Shown here piece after piece: positions 44,223-53,517 of a stretch of DNA of 64,000 bases. Under the pieces are notes generated by a model. It was not told the origin of the DNA. It was given only the letters and a program-made list of their open reading frames with translations, and searched no databases. Every line of letters starts with the position of its first letter. The stretch's first letter is position 1. Made by a program: the position numbers and the translations under genes. The stretch is from positions 62,001-126,000 of the forward strand of contig JACQBQ010000014.1 in the NCBI GenBank assembly GCA_016201905.1. Direction: 5' to 3'. Source of the stretch: Candidatus Melainabacteria bacterium. GTDB lineage: Bacteria; Cyanobacteriota; Vampirovibrionia; 2-02-FULL-35-15.

Positions 44223-46820
44223 ATGACTTTATCAATATTACCTGAACAAAAATCTAATGAAGAGTTATCTCAGTGGCCCCGAAACTTAGATCAGTTTACA
44301 CCACTAATGAGACAATTTCTTGAAATTAAATATAAACATGATTTAGACGTATTACTTTTTTTTAGAGTTGGGGATTTTTATGAAACATTTTTTGAAGATG
44401 CAAAAATAATATCAAAAGAACTTGAACTTACTTTAACGGGCAGGGCTGAAGCTAGCTGTCCTGGTGGAAAAGTTCCAATGGCTGGTGTGCCTGCTAAGGC
44501 AGTCATTAATTATGTTTCAAAACTTTTGAATAAAGGTTTTAAAGTAGCTGTTTGTGAGCAGATGGAAGATCCTGCTTTAGCAAAGGGTATAGTTAAGCGA
44601 GAAATTACAAAACTCCTTACGCCAGGTACTATTTTAGAATCAGAATGGCTGCCACAGAGCAGGAACAATTACCTCGCATCAATCTTTAAAGACAGTAAAA
44701 AAAATCAATATGGTTTTGCATATGTAGATGTTTTATGTGGTGAGTTTTGTTTTACAGTGCTTAGCTATGATGAGCTTATTTCAGAATTGAACAGGGTAAT
44801 GCCTTCCGAAGTTGTTGTACCTGCTCTATATGAAAAGAAACAAAATCAAATTACAAAAGAAAAAGTTCTTGATATTGGTCTATTTATAAAGCAAAACTGG
44901 TTCTGTACAGGTATAGACTCTGAATATTTTAAAAAAGATTTTGCAGGTAAAATCTTAAAGGAAAAACTACAAATTATTTCTTTAAATAGTCTTGGTGGCG
45001 ATGAATTATTGCTTGGACACATAGCAAGTGCAGCAATATTTGCATACATTGACAGTACTCAAATCCATGAAAAAACAATCTTTGAGCGGATTACGCCGTA
45101 TCATCTTGGTTCATTTTTAAATCTTGATAAAACTACCAGAAAGAATCTTGAATTAACAGAAACTTTGAAGGATAAAAGTACTGAAGGTTCACTTTTATGG
45201 GCTATTGATTATACTAAAACGCAAATGGGAAGAAGGAGGCTTAGAAGCTGGATTGAGCAACCACTCTTAGATATAAAACTGATTGATTCCAGATTAACCT
45301 GTGTCGATGAACTTATAAAAAATAAATCAATATTTTATGATTTGCTAAATTGTCTTGAAAAGATATTTGATCTAGAAAGAATTAGCTCTCGTTTAAGTGC
45401 TTCAGCCCTTAATGCTAAAGAACTTATTGCTTTAAAAGATTCATTACTTCAAATCCCTTCTTTGGCTAATATTCTTAAATCATTTAAAATGCCATTTTTT
45501 CAAAAAATTATAAATTATCCTGATGAAATCAAATCTGTAGTAGATATTATTGAAAGTGCTATTTTAGACAGTCCTTCAAATGTGCTTACAGAGGGAAATC
45601 TGATAAAACCACAATATAATAACGAAATTAAACAGCTTAGAGAAATTATAGAAAATGGAGATAGCTGGCTTAATTCATTTGAAACTATAGAAAGACAAAG
45701 AACAGGAATAAAAAATCTTAAAATTGGTTTTAATCGTTCCTTTGGTTATTTCATTGAGATTAGTAAAGGTAATTTATCGCTTGTTCCTTCTGATTATATA
45801 TGTCGCCAGACAATGGTAAATTCTTCAAGGTTTATTACAAATGAACTGAAAGAATTTGAGCAGAAGGCACTTCATGCAGATCAAAAAATTAAATCTCTTG
45901 AGTATGAAATATTTTGTGAGGTCAGAGAAAAGATAAAAAATTATTGTTCTGTTATTAGAGAACTTGCATTTAATGTTTCAGTGTTAGATGTACTTTTATC
46001 CCTTGCGCAGGCTGCAATTATAAATAACTACATAAAACCGATCCTTGAGGACTCTAAATTCATTGAATTACGTACTTCACGCCATCCTGTGGTAGAAAAA
46101 AAGATTGGCTTTAATGACTTTATTCCAAATAATTGTTACCTTGAGTCATCACTTGCCAGTAGCCCTAAACAACAACTAATGATTTTAACTGGACCAAACA
46201 TGGCAGGGAAGAGCACGTATATGAGACAGATTGCATTGAATGTAATCCTTGCACAGATTGGTTCTTATGTTCCTTGTGATTATGCAAGAATTGGAGTGGT
46301 GGATCAGATATTTACAAGGGTTGGGGCCAGTGATGACATTGCAGCAGGACAATCTACATTTATGGTAGAGATGGTGGAAACCAGCAGCATTTTAAATAAA
46401 ATGACAGAGAGAAGTTTGATTTTACTTGATGAAGTAGGAAGGGGTACAAGTACATATGATGGTGTAGCAATTGCATGGGCGCTTGCTGAGTATTTAGTTA
46501 AAAATAAATGTCCAAGAACTGTTTTTGCTACACACTTTCATGAATTAAATGGTCTTGCTGATTTATATGAAAATATTTGTAATTATCAGGTTACAGTAAA
46601 AGAAGAAAGTGGTCATGTGATTTTTCTTAGAAAAGTAATGCCAGGTGGTGCTGACAGGAGCTATGGTATTGAAGTTGCTAAGATGGCAGGCTTGCCAAAG
46701 GAATTATTGACAAGGGCACAGACTATAATGAGCGCTATGTATAACAAGTCTAAAACCCCCATAAAAAAAGAAACAATTAAATCCCAGATTGAATCAGGGC
46801 AGTTAAGCTTATTTAGTTAG
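44223..46820 (+). CDS. mutS: DNA mismatch repair protein MutS
   Basis: 865 residues, full-length MutS1. The mismatch-recognition segment TPLMRQFLEIKYK and LFFRVGDFYETFFEDA carries the Phe-x-Glu motif in GDFYETFF. The connector, core and clamp follow (KNLKIGFNRSFGYFIEISK). The ATPase has Walker A GPNMAGKSTYMRQIALN near residue 657, TRVGASDDIAAGQSTFMVEM, Walker B LILLDEVGRGTSTYDG, and FATHFHEL. A C-terminal SQLSLF-like motif (here GQLSLFS), the site that binds the beta clamp, is present. Start codon abuts that of the divergent glycosyltransferase, leaving no intergenic DNA for a promoter. No mutL is next to it. Confidence 0.97.
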   Translation: MTLSILPEQKSNEELSQWPRNLDQFTPLMRQFLEIKYKHDLDVLLFFRVGDFYETFFEDAKIISKELELTLTGRAEASCPGGKVPMAGVPAKAVINYVSKLLNKGFKVAVCEQMEDPALAKGIVKREITKLLTPGTILESEWLPQSRNNYLASIFKDSKKNQYGFAYVDVLCGEFCFTVLSYDELISELNRVMPSEVVVPALYEKKQNQITKEKVLDIGLFIKQNWFCTGIDSEYFKKDFAGKILKEKLQIISLNSLGGDELLLGHIASAAIFAYIDSTQIHEKTIFERITPYHLGSFLNLDKTTRKNLELTETLKDKSTEGSLLWAIDYTKTQMGRRRLRSWIEQPLLDIKLIDSRLTCVDELIKNKSIFYDLLNCLEKIFDLERISSRLSASALNAKELIALKDSLLQIPSLANILKSFKMPFFQKIINYPDEIKSVVDIIESAILDSPSNVLTEGNLIKPQYNNEIKQLREIIENGDSWLNSFETIERQRTGIKNLKIGFNRSFGYFIEISKGNLSLVPSDYICRQTMVNSSRFITNELKEFEQKALHADQKIKSLEYEIFCEVREKIKNYCSVIRELAFNVSVLDVLLSLAQAAIINNYIKPILEDSKFIELRTSRHPVVEKKIGFNDFIPNNCYLESSLASSPKQQLMILTGPNMAGKSTYMRQIALNVILAQIGSYVPCDYARIGVVDQIFTRVGASDDIAAGQSTFMVEMVETSSILNKMTERSLILLDEVGRGTSTYDGVAIAWALAEYLVKNKCPRTVFATHFHELNGLADLYENICNYQVTVKEESGHVIFLRKVMPGGADRSYGIEVAKMAGLPKELLTRAQTIMSAMYNKSKTPIKKETIKSQIESGQLSLFS

Positions 46821-46874
46821 AGTAATTAAAAGTTTTTAACCCAAATAATAAAAGTATTTGATAAAGTATTTCTA

Positions 46875-47498
46875 ATGCCAAAAATTGAACATATAAACCC
46901 AAGCGATTATGAAATTGTCAATATTGCAAAAAGATTTAACGAGCAATATAAAGATATGAGCCTTTTGAATTTACTTGAATTAGCCTGGGATAATGACCAG
47001 CTTTCACGTACCTTTTTAGGAGAAGAACGGATATTAATCGAAGGAGCAAAACAAATTCCACCTTATAGATCAGGTGACCCAGCAAGCAGTTATATGAGTT
47101 ATATTTATGTAGTTGGCCTTGCTCAAAGACGACTTAAGAGAGAAGGAAATGAATATGCACAGTTAGATCGCCTAATAACAAAAAATTTCCCACAATTAAA
47201 ACGAAAAACTGTTTTACGGCATATTTCGGAAATCGCAGATGGATTATATAAAGCAGATGAGTCATATGGAACAAATTTTTTAAATTATATGATAGATCAC
47301 CTTATTGATTTGTCTAGAGAAAAGAAAGAAGCATTTGATGATAAGGATGATGATGCCTCCATAGACATTGGCATAATTGATGATGAATTATCTTCAGGTG
47401 AGTATGGTTTTATTCTTACTGCTTTCGAAGCTGAAGAAATTACTGATTTATTTGCTAAAGCAGCTATGATTCCGTGGCGTAGAAATGAAAAAAAGTAA
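46875..47498 (+). CDS. Hypothetical protein, unknown
   Basis: 207 residues, soluble. The N-terminus and middle look helical (IVNIAKRFNEQYKDMSLLNLLELAWDND, YVVGLAQRRLKREGNEYAQLDRLI), and a strongly acidic stretch DDKDDDASIDIGIIDDE lies near residue 160. No family or motif recognised. It is transcribed with mutS (54-bp spacer) and converges with the HerA-like gene. No signal peptide or membrane helix. It is not a NurA nuclease, the usual partner of HerA, by length or motif. Confidence 0.55.
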   Translation: MPKIEHINPSDYEIVNIAKRFNEQYKDMSLLNLLELAWDNDQLSRTFLGEERILIEGAKQIPPYRSGDPASSYMSYIYVVGLAQRRLKREGNEYAQLDRLITKNFPQLKRKTVLRHISEIADGLYKADESYGTNFLNYMIDHLIDLSREKKEAFDDKDDDASIDIGIIDDELSSGEYGFILTAFEAEEITDLFAKAAMIPWRRNEKK

Positions 47499-47507
47499 TT
47501 ATGATGA

Positions 47508-49130
47508 TTATAGCTCTGCTGCTGCTAACTCCCCACGTTTAATAATTTCTTCTTTAGTGAGTTTTAAATCTTCAGACATTTCTTTGTAAAATTTTTCGTC
47601 GTATCTTCTTGTACGTATAACGATTGGCATTGGCATTGCATATCCAAACATTAAAACTTCTTGTTTTGGGTTTAGCTGTGACAAGACATCTTTTAGTGCT
47701 TTACCACTGGATTCTCCTACAAAGACTGCTTCAATATCCCTCTCATCGTTTAAAAGAAGAGTAGCCCTTGTGCCAATTTGTGAAAGTACTTCACTGTCAA
47801 TGCCTGATGGTCTTTGATCGATTATTAATAGTGTAACGTTGTATTTTCTGAGCTCTCTTGCAATTGTTCCAAAAGTAGAAAACTTTGAAACTTGTGGTGA
47901 AAGAAATTTGTGGGCTTCTTCAATACATATAACCAGCCTTTTGGGCTGCTGGTATTTTGCTCTATCAAGCAAATACTCTTCCATCAGGTTCACATAAGCA
48001 TTATGGATTTGCCTTGTAATAAGATTTGAAGCTAGTATATAACTTTTTAAATTATTCAAGCGCCCAAACTGCAGCACTACACTTTTACCGCTCATTAAAA
48101 AGCTTATGATTTTTTTTAAGCCATCAAAGCTTGTGACAGGTTTTAGATATTTTACTGAATCTACTAATGTATTTAATTTTCTTTGCAGTGCTAGTATAGA
48201 ACCAATATTGGCTCCGTTTTTTTGAGAAAACTCTTCAATTTCTCCAATGCTCATTGTGCAGATTTTTGAAAACCAGTTTCTTTCATATTCTCTTTGAATC
48301 ATTCTTGCATGGTCAATTGCAGCTTCAGACAAGCCAAGCTCCCCACGAAGTAATTCTAAATCCTCGATTTCTACCTGGTTATAACTAATAGTCAGATCAA
48401 TAGCGTCTTTAAATGTATAACTTTTATTTTCAGGATCAAGGGTAAAAACCTCTACCTTATCATTAAACAATTGCTTTAAACCTTTTGCAGCGATTAATTC
48501 TTCATTTGTTCCCTGCCAGCCGTACTCATTGTGCATGTCAAATATTAAAAGACTAGCAATGTCTTTTTTTAGTATGCCTGATAGAAGTATCCTACTTAAG
48601 AAAGATTTTCCGGTTCCTGACTTGCCAAATACTGCATTTGATCTCTGAGCAAATTTATCGAGGTTTATACAGATTGGAATATCCATTTCAGCTGGATAGC
48701 CTATGTAAAAGTTCTTATTTAGTTTTTCTTCTTTGCCAAAGATTTGCTCAATATCTTCCTTTTCGGCTTCATATACGCTTGAGAAGTGAGGCGGAATTGT
48801 TTTTACTTTTGGTACAGGTTCATCACTTGTAATATTATTTTTTAAGTCAACCATTAGGTATGGTGTCAGATGGACGATCCCATAAACTGAGATTCCTTTT
48901 AAAACTTCTTTAACAAAAGCATCTTCTTTTGGAGGAATGTAGCTTAAAATCTTTTCATTATTAGTTTCCAGGCAAACATCTGTAACCATTGAAAAGTATT
49001 TTGTTTTTTCACCTTCAATAGTTACAAATTTTCCAATTCTAATATCTTCAATATCATATTCACTAGATAGTTTCAGTAATAGTCCTTTAGTAAACGAACC
49101 TGAGATAATTTGTCCAATTAATTTTTTCAT
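47508..49130 (-). CDS. HerA/DUF87-like hexameric ATPase
   Basis: 540 residues. An N-terminal HAS-barrel-like part (about 1-110) precedes a FtsK/HerA-type motor: Walker A FGKSGTGKSFLSRILLSG (169-176), Walker B ASLLIFDMHNEYG, a helical insertion, then VICIEEAHKFLSPQ (second acidic pair), LLIIDQRPSGID (sensor), and a C-terminal LNPKQEVLMFGYAMPMPIVIRTRRYD. This is the archaeal/bacterial HerA plan: a DNA translocase usually working with a NurA nuclease in DNA end-resection, or in some defence systems. No nuclease gene adjoins it. Its ATG overlaps the stop of the PxpA-like gene (ATGA), an unusual partner. Confidence 0.85.
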   Translation of the reverse strand: MKKLIGQIISGSFTKGLLLKLSSEYDIEDIRIGKFVTIEGEKTKYFSMVTDVCLETNNEKILSYIPPKEDAFVKEVLKGISVYGIVHLTPYLMVDLKNNITSDEPVPKVKTIPPHFSSVYEAEKEDIEQIFGKEEKLNKNFYIGYPAEMDIPICINLDKFAQRSNAVFGKSGTGKSFLSRILLSGILKKDIASLLIFDMHNEYGWQGTNEELIAAKGLKQLFNDKVEVFTLDPENKSYTFKDAIDLTISYNQVEIEDLELLRGELGLSEAAIDHARMIQREYERNWFSKICTMSIGEIEEFSQKNGANIGSILALQRKLNTLVDSVKYLKPVTSFDGLKKIISFLMSGKSVVLQFGRLNNLKSYILASNLITRQIHNAYVNLMEEYLLDRAKYQQPKRLVICIEEAHKFLSPQVSKFSTFGTIARELRKYNVTLLIIDQRPSGIDSEVLSQIGTRATLLLNDERDIEAVFVGESSGKALKDVLSQLNPKQEVLMFGYAMPMPIVIRTRRYDEKFYKEMSEDLKLTKEEIIKRGELAAAEL

Positions 49131-50011
49131 TTTACAGAAGCTAAATCAGCAAAGTATTTGTCGTATTTGTCCATGAGAATGGGCTTTGGATCTACTATCA
49201 TTGCTTTAAGGGTCCTTGCTAGTTCAACAGACTCTTTGCTGTCAGATGGAATATGAATGGTGTCAACATTTATTCTTAATTTAGATTTATCTTCACAGGT
49301 TAAACTGCCTGTTTGAATAATTTCTCTTGCTCTTCGAGTAGACTCTTCAAGCAAATTTTTCCCATCGATATTTGGACTAAACGGTAAAATCGTTCCATCT
49401 TTTCTATATCTTCTGCTGACTTGAACTTCTTGCCCCATTTTTATGTTTACATTGTCGCAGGCGCTGGTTAAAATTGGACCACTTAATCCAATCAATATAA
49501 TCCACCTGCTGAATTCAGCTATTGCTTTTGCAACAGTCTCAGCTATAAGTAAATCTGTGTAAAGTTGTCTGTATAAAAATCCGTGGGTTCTAACATGTCT
49601 AATTTCTAAACCTTTTGAATGAAGTAATCCATGCAGTGCACCAAGCTGGTAAAGTACCAGTGCTCTTAGTTCATCTACACCAAGATACATTTCGTTTTGT
49701 CCATTGCCGATCAGATTATTGTATCCAATTAATGCGCCAATACTTGTGTTGTACTTCTTAGCAGCATCTATAGTTTTTGCCATAGTTAAGGGATCACCTG
49801 CATGTGTTCCACATGCAATGTTTATTGATGTTACATAAGGAAGTATTTGTTCTTCGTATGGATTTTGGTAGATTCCAAAACCCTGCCCTACATCACAATT
49901 TATATCTAAGTTTCGTTTTGCTATTCCAAGTGATGATGAGGAAGTTATAGGAGGTTTGCTTCTGTGGCGAGATCTGCTATTGTATCTTCTATTATTGTTC
50001 ATTCTTTTCAA
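49127..50011 (-). CDS. LamB/YcsF (PxpA)-family protein, divergent
   Basis: 294 residues. After a basic, Ser-rich leader of about 35 residues, the fold starts NLDINCDVGQGFG, then SINIACGTHAGDP, and a barrel with YQLGALHGLLHSKGLEIRHVRTHGFLYR. These align with the PxpA (YcsF) 5-oxoprolinase subunit, but conserved stretches differ: LIGYNNLIGNGQNE replaces the usual GAHPGYPD-GFGRR segment and HVRTHGFLYR replaces HVKPHGALYN. No PxpB or PxpC gene is present, so 5-oxoprolinase activity is doubtful. The TTG start is supported by AAAGGA; an ATG three codons in (50002) is possible. It overlaps the HerA-like gene by 4 bases. Confidence 0.75.
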   Translation of the reverse strand: MKRMNNNRRYNSRSRHRSKPPITSSSSLGIAKRNLDINCDVGQGFGIYQNPYEEQILPYVTSINIACGTHAGDPLTMAKTIDAAKKYNTSIGALIGYNNLIGNGQNEMYLGVDELRALVLYQLGALHGLLHSKGLEIRHVRTHGFLYRQLYTDLLIAETVAKAIAEFSRWIILIGLSGPILTSACDNVNIKMGQEVQVSRRYRKDGTILPFSPNIDGKNLLEESTRRAREIIQTGSLTCEDKSKLRINVDTIHIPSDSKESVELARTLKAMIVDPKPILMDKYDKYFADLASVK

Positions 50012-50029
50012 TTTTTTGTTTCCTTTATT

Positions 50030-50977
50030 TTAGTGTTTATCTTCCAGTGATTCAATATAGTTTATTGCCATTGTAGCAGCTAATGAGCCATCTGAAGCTG
50101 CTGTTACAGCTTGTTTTAAGGGTGTTTCTCTTACATCCCCGGCTGCATAGACTCCCAGGACATTGGTTTCCATTTTTTCATTAGTAATAATTTTCCCACC
50201 TTCATCCATTTTGACTTTATTTTTAAATAACAGGGTATTGGGGTCTAAACCTACATATATAAATACCCCGTCACATGAAAAGTCTTTTTCTTCATTGGTT
50301 TGGATATTTTTTAATTTAACAGTAGTTACGCCATTTCCATTTCCTCTTATTTCTGGAACTACAGTGTTCCAGATGACACTTATTTTTGGATTTTTAAAAG
50401 CTCTGTCCTGAATTATTTTTTCTGCTCTAAATTTATCTCTTCTGTGTACTATAGTTACCTTGTTTGCAAATTTTGTTAAGAACGTTCCTTCTTCTACTGC
50501 AGAATCCCCACCGCCAACAACAATAAGTTCCTTTTCCTTAAAAAATGCACCGTCACAAACAGCGCAGTAGCTAACTCCTTTACCACTGTATTCTTTTTCT
50601 CCTGGGACATTAAGTTTTCTGTACTCAGAGCCAGTAGCGATTATCACTACTTTTGCACTAAAATTTCCTTTATCAGATTGAACAAGTTTTTTTTCTGTAC
50701 TTAAATCAACATTTGTTAAATTACAATTGTTAATAATTTCACACCCAAATCTTTTAGTTTGCTCTTCCATAGCTTGTGCTATTTGTGGTCCGGTCATATG
50801 ATCCATGCCTGGATAGTTTTCTACATCTTGAGTATTGTTTAATTGACCGCCTGGAATTAATTTTTCTAAAATCACTGTTTTCATGTTGCCGCGAGAAGCA
50901 TAAAGCCCTGCAGCTAAACCGGCTGGCCCTCCACCAATAATCACTATGTCGTATTCTTTATAACTGCTGCTAGTCAT
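50030..50977 (-). CDS. trxB: Thioredoxin reductase
   Basis: 315 residues. FAD motif IVIIGGGPAGLAAGLYASRG, the redox disulphide in SYCAVCDGAFF (CxxC), NADPH motif VVGGGDSAVEEGTFLTKFA, and IVHRRDKFRAEK, then FVYVGLDPNT-like FIYVGLDPNTLLF and GVYAAGDVRETPLKQAVTAASDG. It is the low-molecular-weight bacterial type, reducing thioredoxin with NADPH and so feeding the 2-Cys peroxiredoxin at 13790. No thioredoxin gene is adjacent. It follows the DUF58 and acyl-CoA dehydrogenase genes on the same strand across 86 bp. Confidence 0.96.
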   Translation of the reverse strand: MTSSSYKEYDIVIIGGGPAGLAAGLYASRGNMKTVILEKLIPGGQLNNTQDVENYPGMDHMTGPQIAQAMEEQTKRFGCEIINNCNLTNVDLSTEKKLVQSDKGNFSAKVVIIATGSEYRKLNVPGEKEYSGKGVSYCAVCDGAFFKEKELIVVGGGDSAVEEGTFLTKFANKVTIVHRRDKFRAEKIIQDRAFKNPKISVIWNTVVPEIRGNGNGVTTVKLKNIQTNEEKDFSCDGVFIYVGLDPNTLLFKNKVKMDEGGKIITNEKMETNVLGVYAAGDVRETPLKQAVTAASDGSLAATMAINYIESLEDKH

Positions 50978-51063
50978 ATTATTTTTTCATTTAATTGTAC
51001 TTTGTTTTTGCAAAAAAAATGTCGATTAGGACAAGAATTACAAGTTAAAAGTAATAGTTTAAA

Positions 51064-51972
51064 CTATTCAAAATCTGACTTTTCTATAGCCATATGATGC
51101 ACACCAATCTTTTTTAGAAAAGATTTAAGTTCTTCCTGCCTTTGTATCATAGTTTTGTAATATGATTCTTGGATTAATTTGTTGTCAGTATTAACAATAC
51201 AACGCTGGTTGGTCTCCGGATCAATTATAGTGACATAACCGTTTTTTGGTAACTGAAAGTCTATGGAGTCGTAAATTTGAAATGAATAGATATTTTGTTT
51301 TTGTGATGTCTGAAAAATTGATTTTTCCCAATTTGTTAAGTTGATAAAGTCGCTTATCAAATAAACAAAACCTTTTTTGTGAAAATGCTTTTGAGTAAAT
51401 TCTAGAGCCTTATATAGATTTGTACAAGTTGAAGGTATAGAAACTTTTTTATTTATATCGTAAATAAAGTTTATAAATGTTTGAAAGATAATGTTTGCTT
51501 GAGTGTTTGCATGCTCTATGGGAAATATGTAGTTTATGTCATGAGAAAAGAAAACCCCTCCAATTTTCTCACTTAGACGAGATGATAAGTTTAATAAAAA
51601 AGCGAACAATTGTACGAAAGAATCTAGCTTATTTCCACAAAGCATTGAATTGCTTATGTCAACTAAAAAATATGAGGTGATTTCTTTTTCGGCAAAATAT
51701 TCTTTAGTATGTAATGTCCCTGTTTTAGCTGTTGTGCTCCAGCTGATGTGCCTTAGATCATCACCCATCTTATATTCTCTTATCTCGTTAAAGTCAAATC
51801 CAGTGCCCACCTTTGTGCTTTGAAATGGACCAGCCAGTAAAGATTCGATTTTTTTAAGCTTGCTTTTATTTAGATCTATTTGCCTTATAAACTCTTTTAG
51901 TGAACATTGTCTTTTTGTTTCATGTTCAGTTAAGGCTAAGTTCTTTAGCAATGACCAGTTTTTGTATTTCAT
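51064..51972 (-). CDS. DUF58 domain protein
   Basis: 302 residues from the ATG at 51972, which has an AAGGA five bases upstream. A longer reading to 52038 would extend 113 bases into the acyl-CoA dehydrogenase gene and add no family sequence. The DUF58 core is clear: [30 protein letters not shown] followed by [23 protein letters not shown], a von Willebrand A-like segment with the metal-ion site DISNS. DUF58 proteins often act with MoxR ATPases and membrane VWA proteins in chaperone-like assemblies; no MoxR is beside it. It still overlaps the acyl-CoA dehydrogenase by 47 bases, an unusually deep overlap. Confidence 0.85.
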   Translation of the reverse strand: MKYKNWSLLKNLALTEHETKRQCSLKEFIRQIDLNKSKLKKIESLLAGPFQSTKVGTGFDFNEIREYKMGDDLRHISWSTTAKTGTLHTKEYFAEKEITSYFLVDISNSMLCGNKLDSFVQLFAFLLNLSSRLSEKIGGVFFSHDINYIFPIEHANTQANIIFQTFINFIYDINKKVSIPSTCTNLYKALEFTQKHFHKKGFVYLISDFINLTNWEKSIFQTSQKQNIYSFQIYDSIDFQLPKNGYVTIIDPETNQRCIVNTDNKLIQESYYKTMIQRQEELKSFLKKIGVHHMAIEKSDFE

Positions 51973-53023
51973 TTGTTCCTTCATAGATTTCAAGAACCTT
52001 TGCATCACGATAAGCTTTTGAGACGAAAGAGTCTTCATTTAAGCCCCTGCCTCCAAATATTTGAACTGCATTTGTTGAATGTTTTTGAGCTGCATTTGTA
52101 CAAAAATACTTTGCCATGCTTGATAGCTTGTTTAATTCAGGCATTGTATTTTCCTGTGCCCATGTAGACTTGTATAAAAGTAACTTACATAAGTCTAAGT
52201 CTTTAGTCATATCGGCTATGTACCATTGAATTGCCTGATTTTCTGATATTGATTTCCCAAATTGATTTCTTTTTGTGCTGTAGCTGACAGATTCATTTAA
52301 GATTCCCTCTAAGAGTCCAATGGCTTGACTGGCACAAAAGATTCTTCCAAGTGTAATTGTACTTAAAGCTATTTTTATACCATCGCCTATATTACCTATC
52401 TGTTGCTCTTCATTTACTGATAGATTTTTAATTATGATTTCATTAGATGGCGAAATTTTAACCCCTAGTTTTGGTGTGTCACTTGATATTTCTACTTCTT
52501 TTGAATCTGAGTGAATTAAAAAGCAGGTAATTCCTGACTTATCTTTATGTGATTTTGTCTGTGCAAAGGTAATAATTACATCACTTATAGAGCCGCTGCT
52601 TGACCAGATTTTGTGACCGTTTATAATCCAGTTATTGTTTTCTTTTTTTGCAGTTGTATTAATCATGCTTATGTCTGAACCAGCATTTGGTTCGGTTAGT
52701 GAAAAACAACCAATATGTTCCCCTGAAACTAATTTGTTTAAATATTTATCTTTTATTTTTTGATTTGCATATTTATTTATGATTTCAATACAAGTAAATT
52801 GAGTTAAAAGAAATAAGCCAAGTCCTGGTTCTAACTTGCATACTGCTTGTGTAAGTAAAATATTTTCAGTAAAGTTACTTTCTTCTTGTATGAAGGATTT
52901 TTTATATAAAGACTTCCATAAATCTTTTAAATTTATTTGCTTATTACTTTTAAAGTAATCTTTTATATAATTTTCGACAGATGCTTTAAAGCTTGTGTAT
53001 TCATTCGTCAAAAGTGTTTGCAT
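51926..53023 (-). CDS. Acyl-CoA dehydrogenase-family flavoprotein
   Basis: 365 residues. Signatures of the fold: [23 protein letters not shown] and [25 protein letters not shown] for FAD and substrate, [41 protein letters not shown] and the C-terminal [34 protein letters not shown], whose Glu in YEGTNE is the catalytic base in short/medium-chain enzymes. It oxidises an acyl-CoA thioester with transfer of electrons to ETF. No other beta-oxidation or ETF gene is in the window, so substrate and pathway are unclear. It overlaps DUF58 by 47 bases. Confidence 0.93.
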   Translation of the reverse strand: MQTLLTNEYTSFKASVENYIKDYFKSNKQINLKDLWKSLYKKSFIQEESNFTENILLTQAVCKLEPGLGLFLLTQFTCIEIINKYANQKIKDKYLNKLVSGEHIGCFSLTEPNAGSDISMINTTAKKENNNWIINGHKIWSSSGSISDVIITFAQTKSHKDKSGITCFLIHSDSKEVEISSDTPKLGVKISPSNEIIIKNLSVNEEQQIGNIGDGIKIALSTITLGRIFCASQAIGLLEGILNESVSYSTKRNQFGKSISENQAIQWYIADMTKDLDLCKLLLYKSTWAQENTMPELNKLSSMAKYFCTNAAQKHSTNAVQIFGGRGLNEDSFVSKAYRDAKVLEIYEGTNEIQKLVIAKELSLN

Positions 53024-53097
53024 GATTTGATTATAGTTTATATTATCTCTGAATTTGAGAAAGAGACTGGTTAATAGTAGAGCTGATTTCTAAAAAT

Positions 53098-53298
53098 TTA
53101 TGAAAGCAGTAATCTTTTTTCTAACTCTTCTGAGATTTCATACAAATCAATAAGCAAATTTCCAGTTAATGCAAAATCTTCTACTTCCGGATCGATTTGA
53201 AGTATTCTTCCTTTTACTGATATAAGTCCGCTTAGCAGGCTCTTTGTATCTATGCCTTGCCAGCTTTCATAGGTTCTTTTTTGAAAAAATTGCGCCAT
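53098..53298 (-). CDS. Small hypothetical protein, 66 residues
   Basis: The ATG at 53298, with GAGGG six bases upstream, is preferred over a GTG 18 bases earlier. The protein is soluble: MAQFFQKRTYESWQGIDTKS at the start, a central GLISVKGRILQIDPEVEDF strand-like stretch, then a helix LIDLYEISEELEKRLLL. No family recognised. It lies 75 bp from the acyl-CoA dehydrogenase start, on the same strand. An imperfect inverted repeat sits upstream at 53358-53441, in the divergent spacer. Confidence 0.5.
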   Translation of the reverse strand: MAQFFQKRTYESWQGIDTKSLLSGLISVKGRILQIDPEVEDFALTGNLLIDLYEISEELEKRLLLS

Positions 53299-53357
53299 CT
53301 TTACCCTCTTACTCACTTCTTAACTTTTTTGCGTCATTCTTACTGCTGGGGTTTGGT

Positions 53358-53441
53358 CTATCCCTCTATTTAATTTCTTTCATACCCAGATCTCTTTAAA
53401 AAGTGGTATATATAAAATTAAATAGGTCGAGAGGTGGATAG
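53358..53441. repeat. Imperfect inverted repeat in the divergent spacer at 53317-53517
   Basis: CTATTTAATTT (53366-53376) and its exact complement AAATTAAATAG (53415-53425), extended outward by the partly matching CTATCCCTCT and AGAGGTGGATAG. The outer stem has a small insertion. It lies between divergent genes, so could be a regulatory hairpin or operator pair rather than a terminator. Confidence 0.4.
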
Positions 53442-53517
53442 AAATTTGTAATTTTGTTTACAATTTTTACTAACAAAAAGATGAAAAATATTTAAAGTTC
53501 ATTAGAGATAACCCACT

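Noticed and set aside
46875-47498. NurA nuclease as partner of the HerA-like ATPase
   Set aside because: 207 residues, no nuclease acidic motif and it is on the opposite strand.
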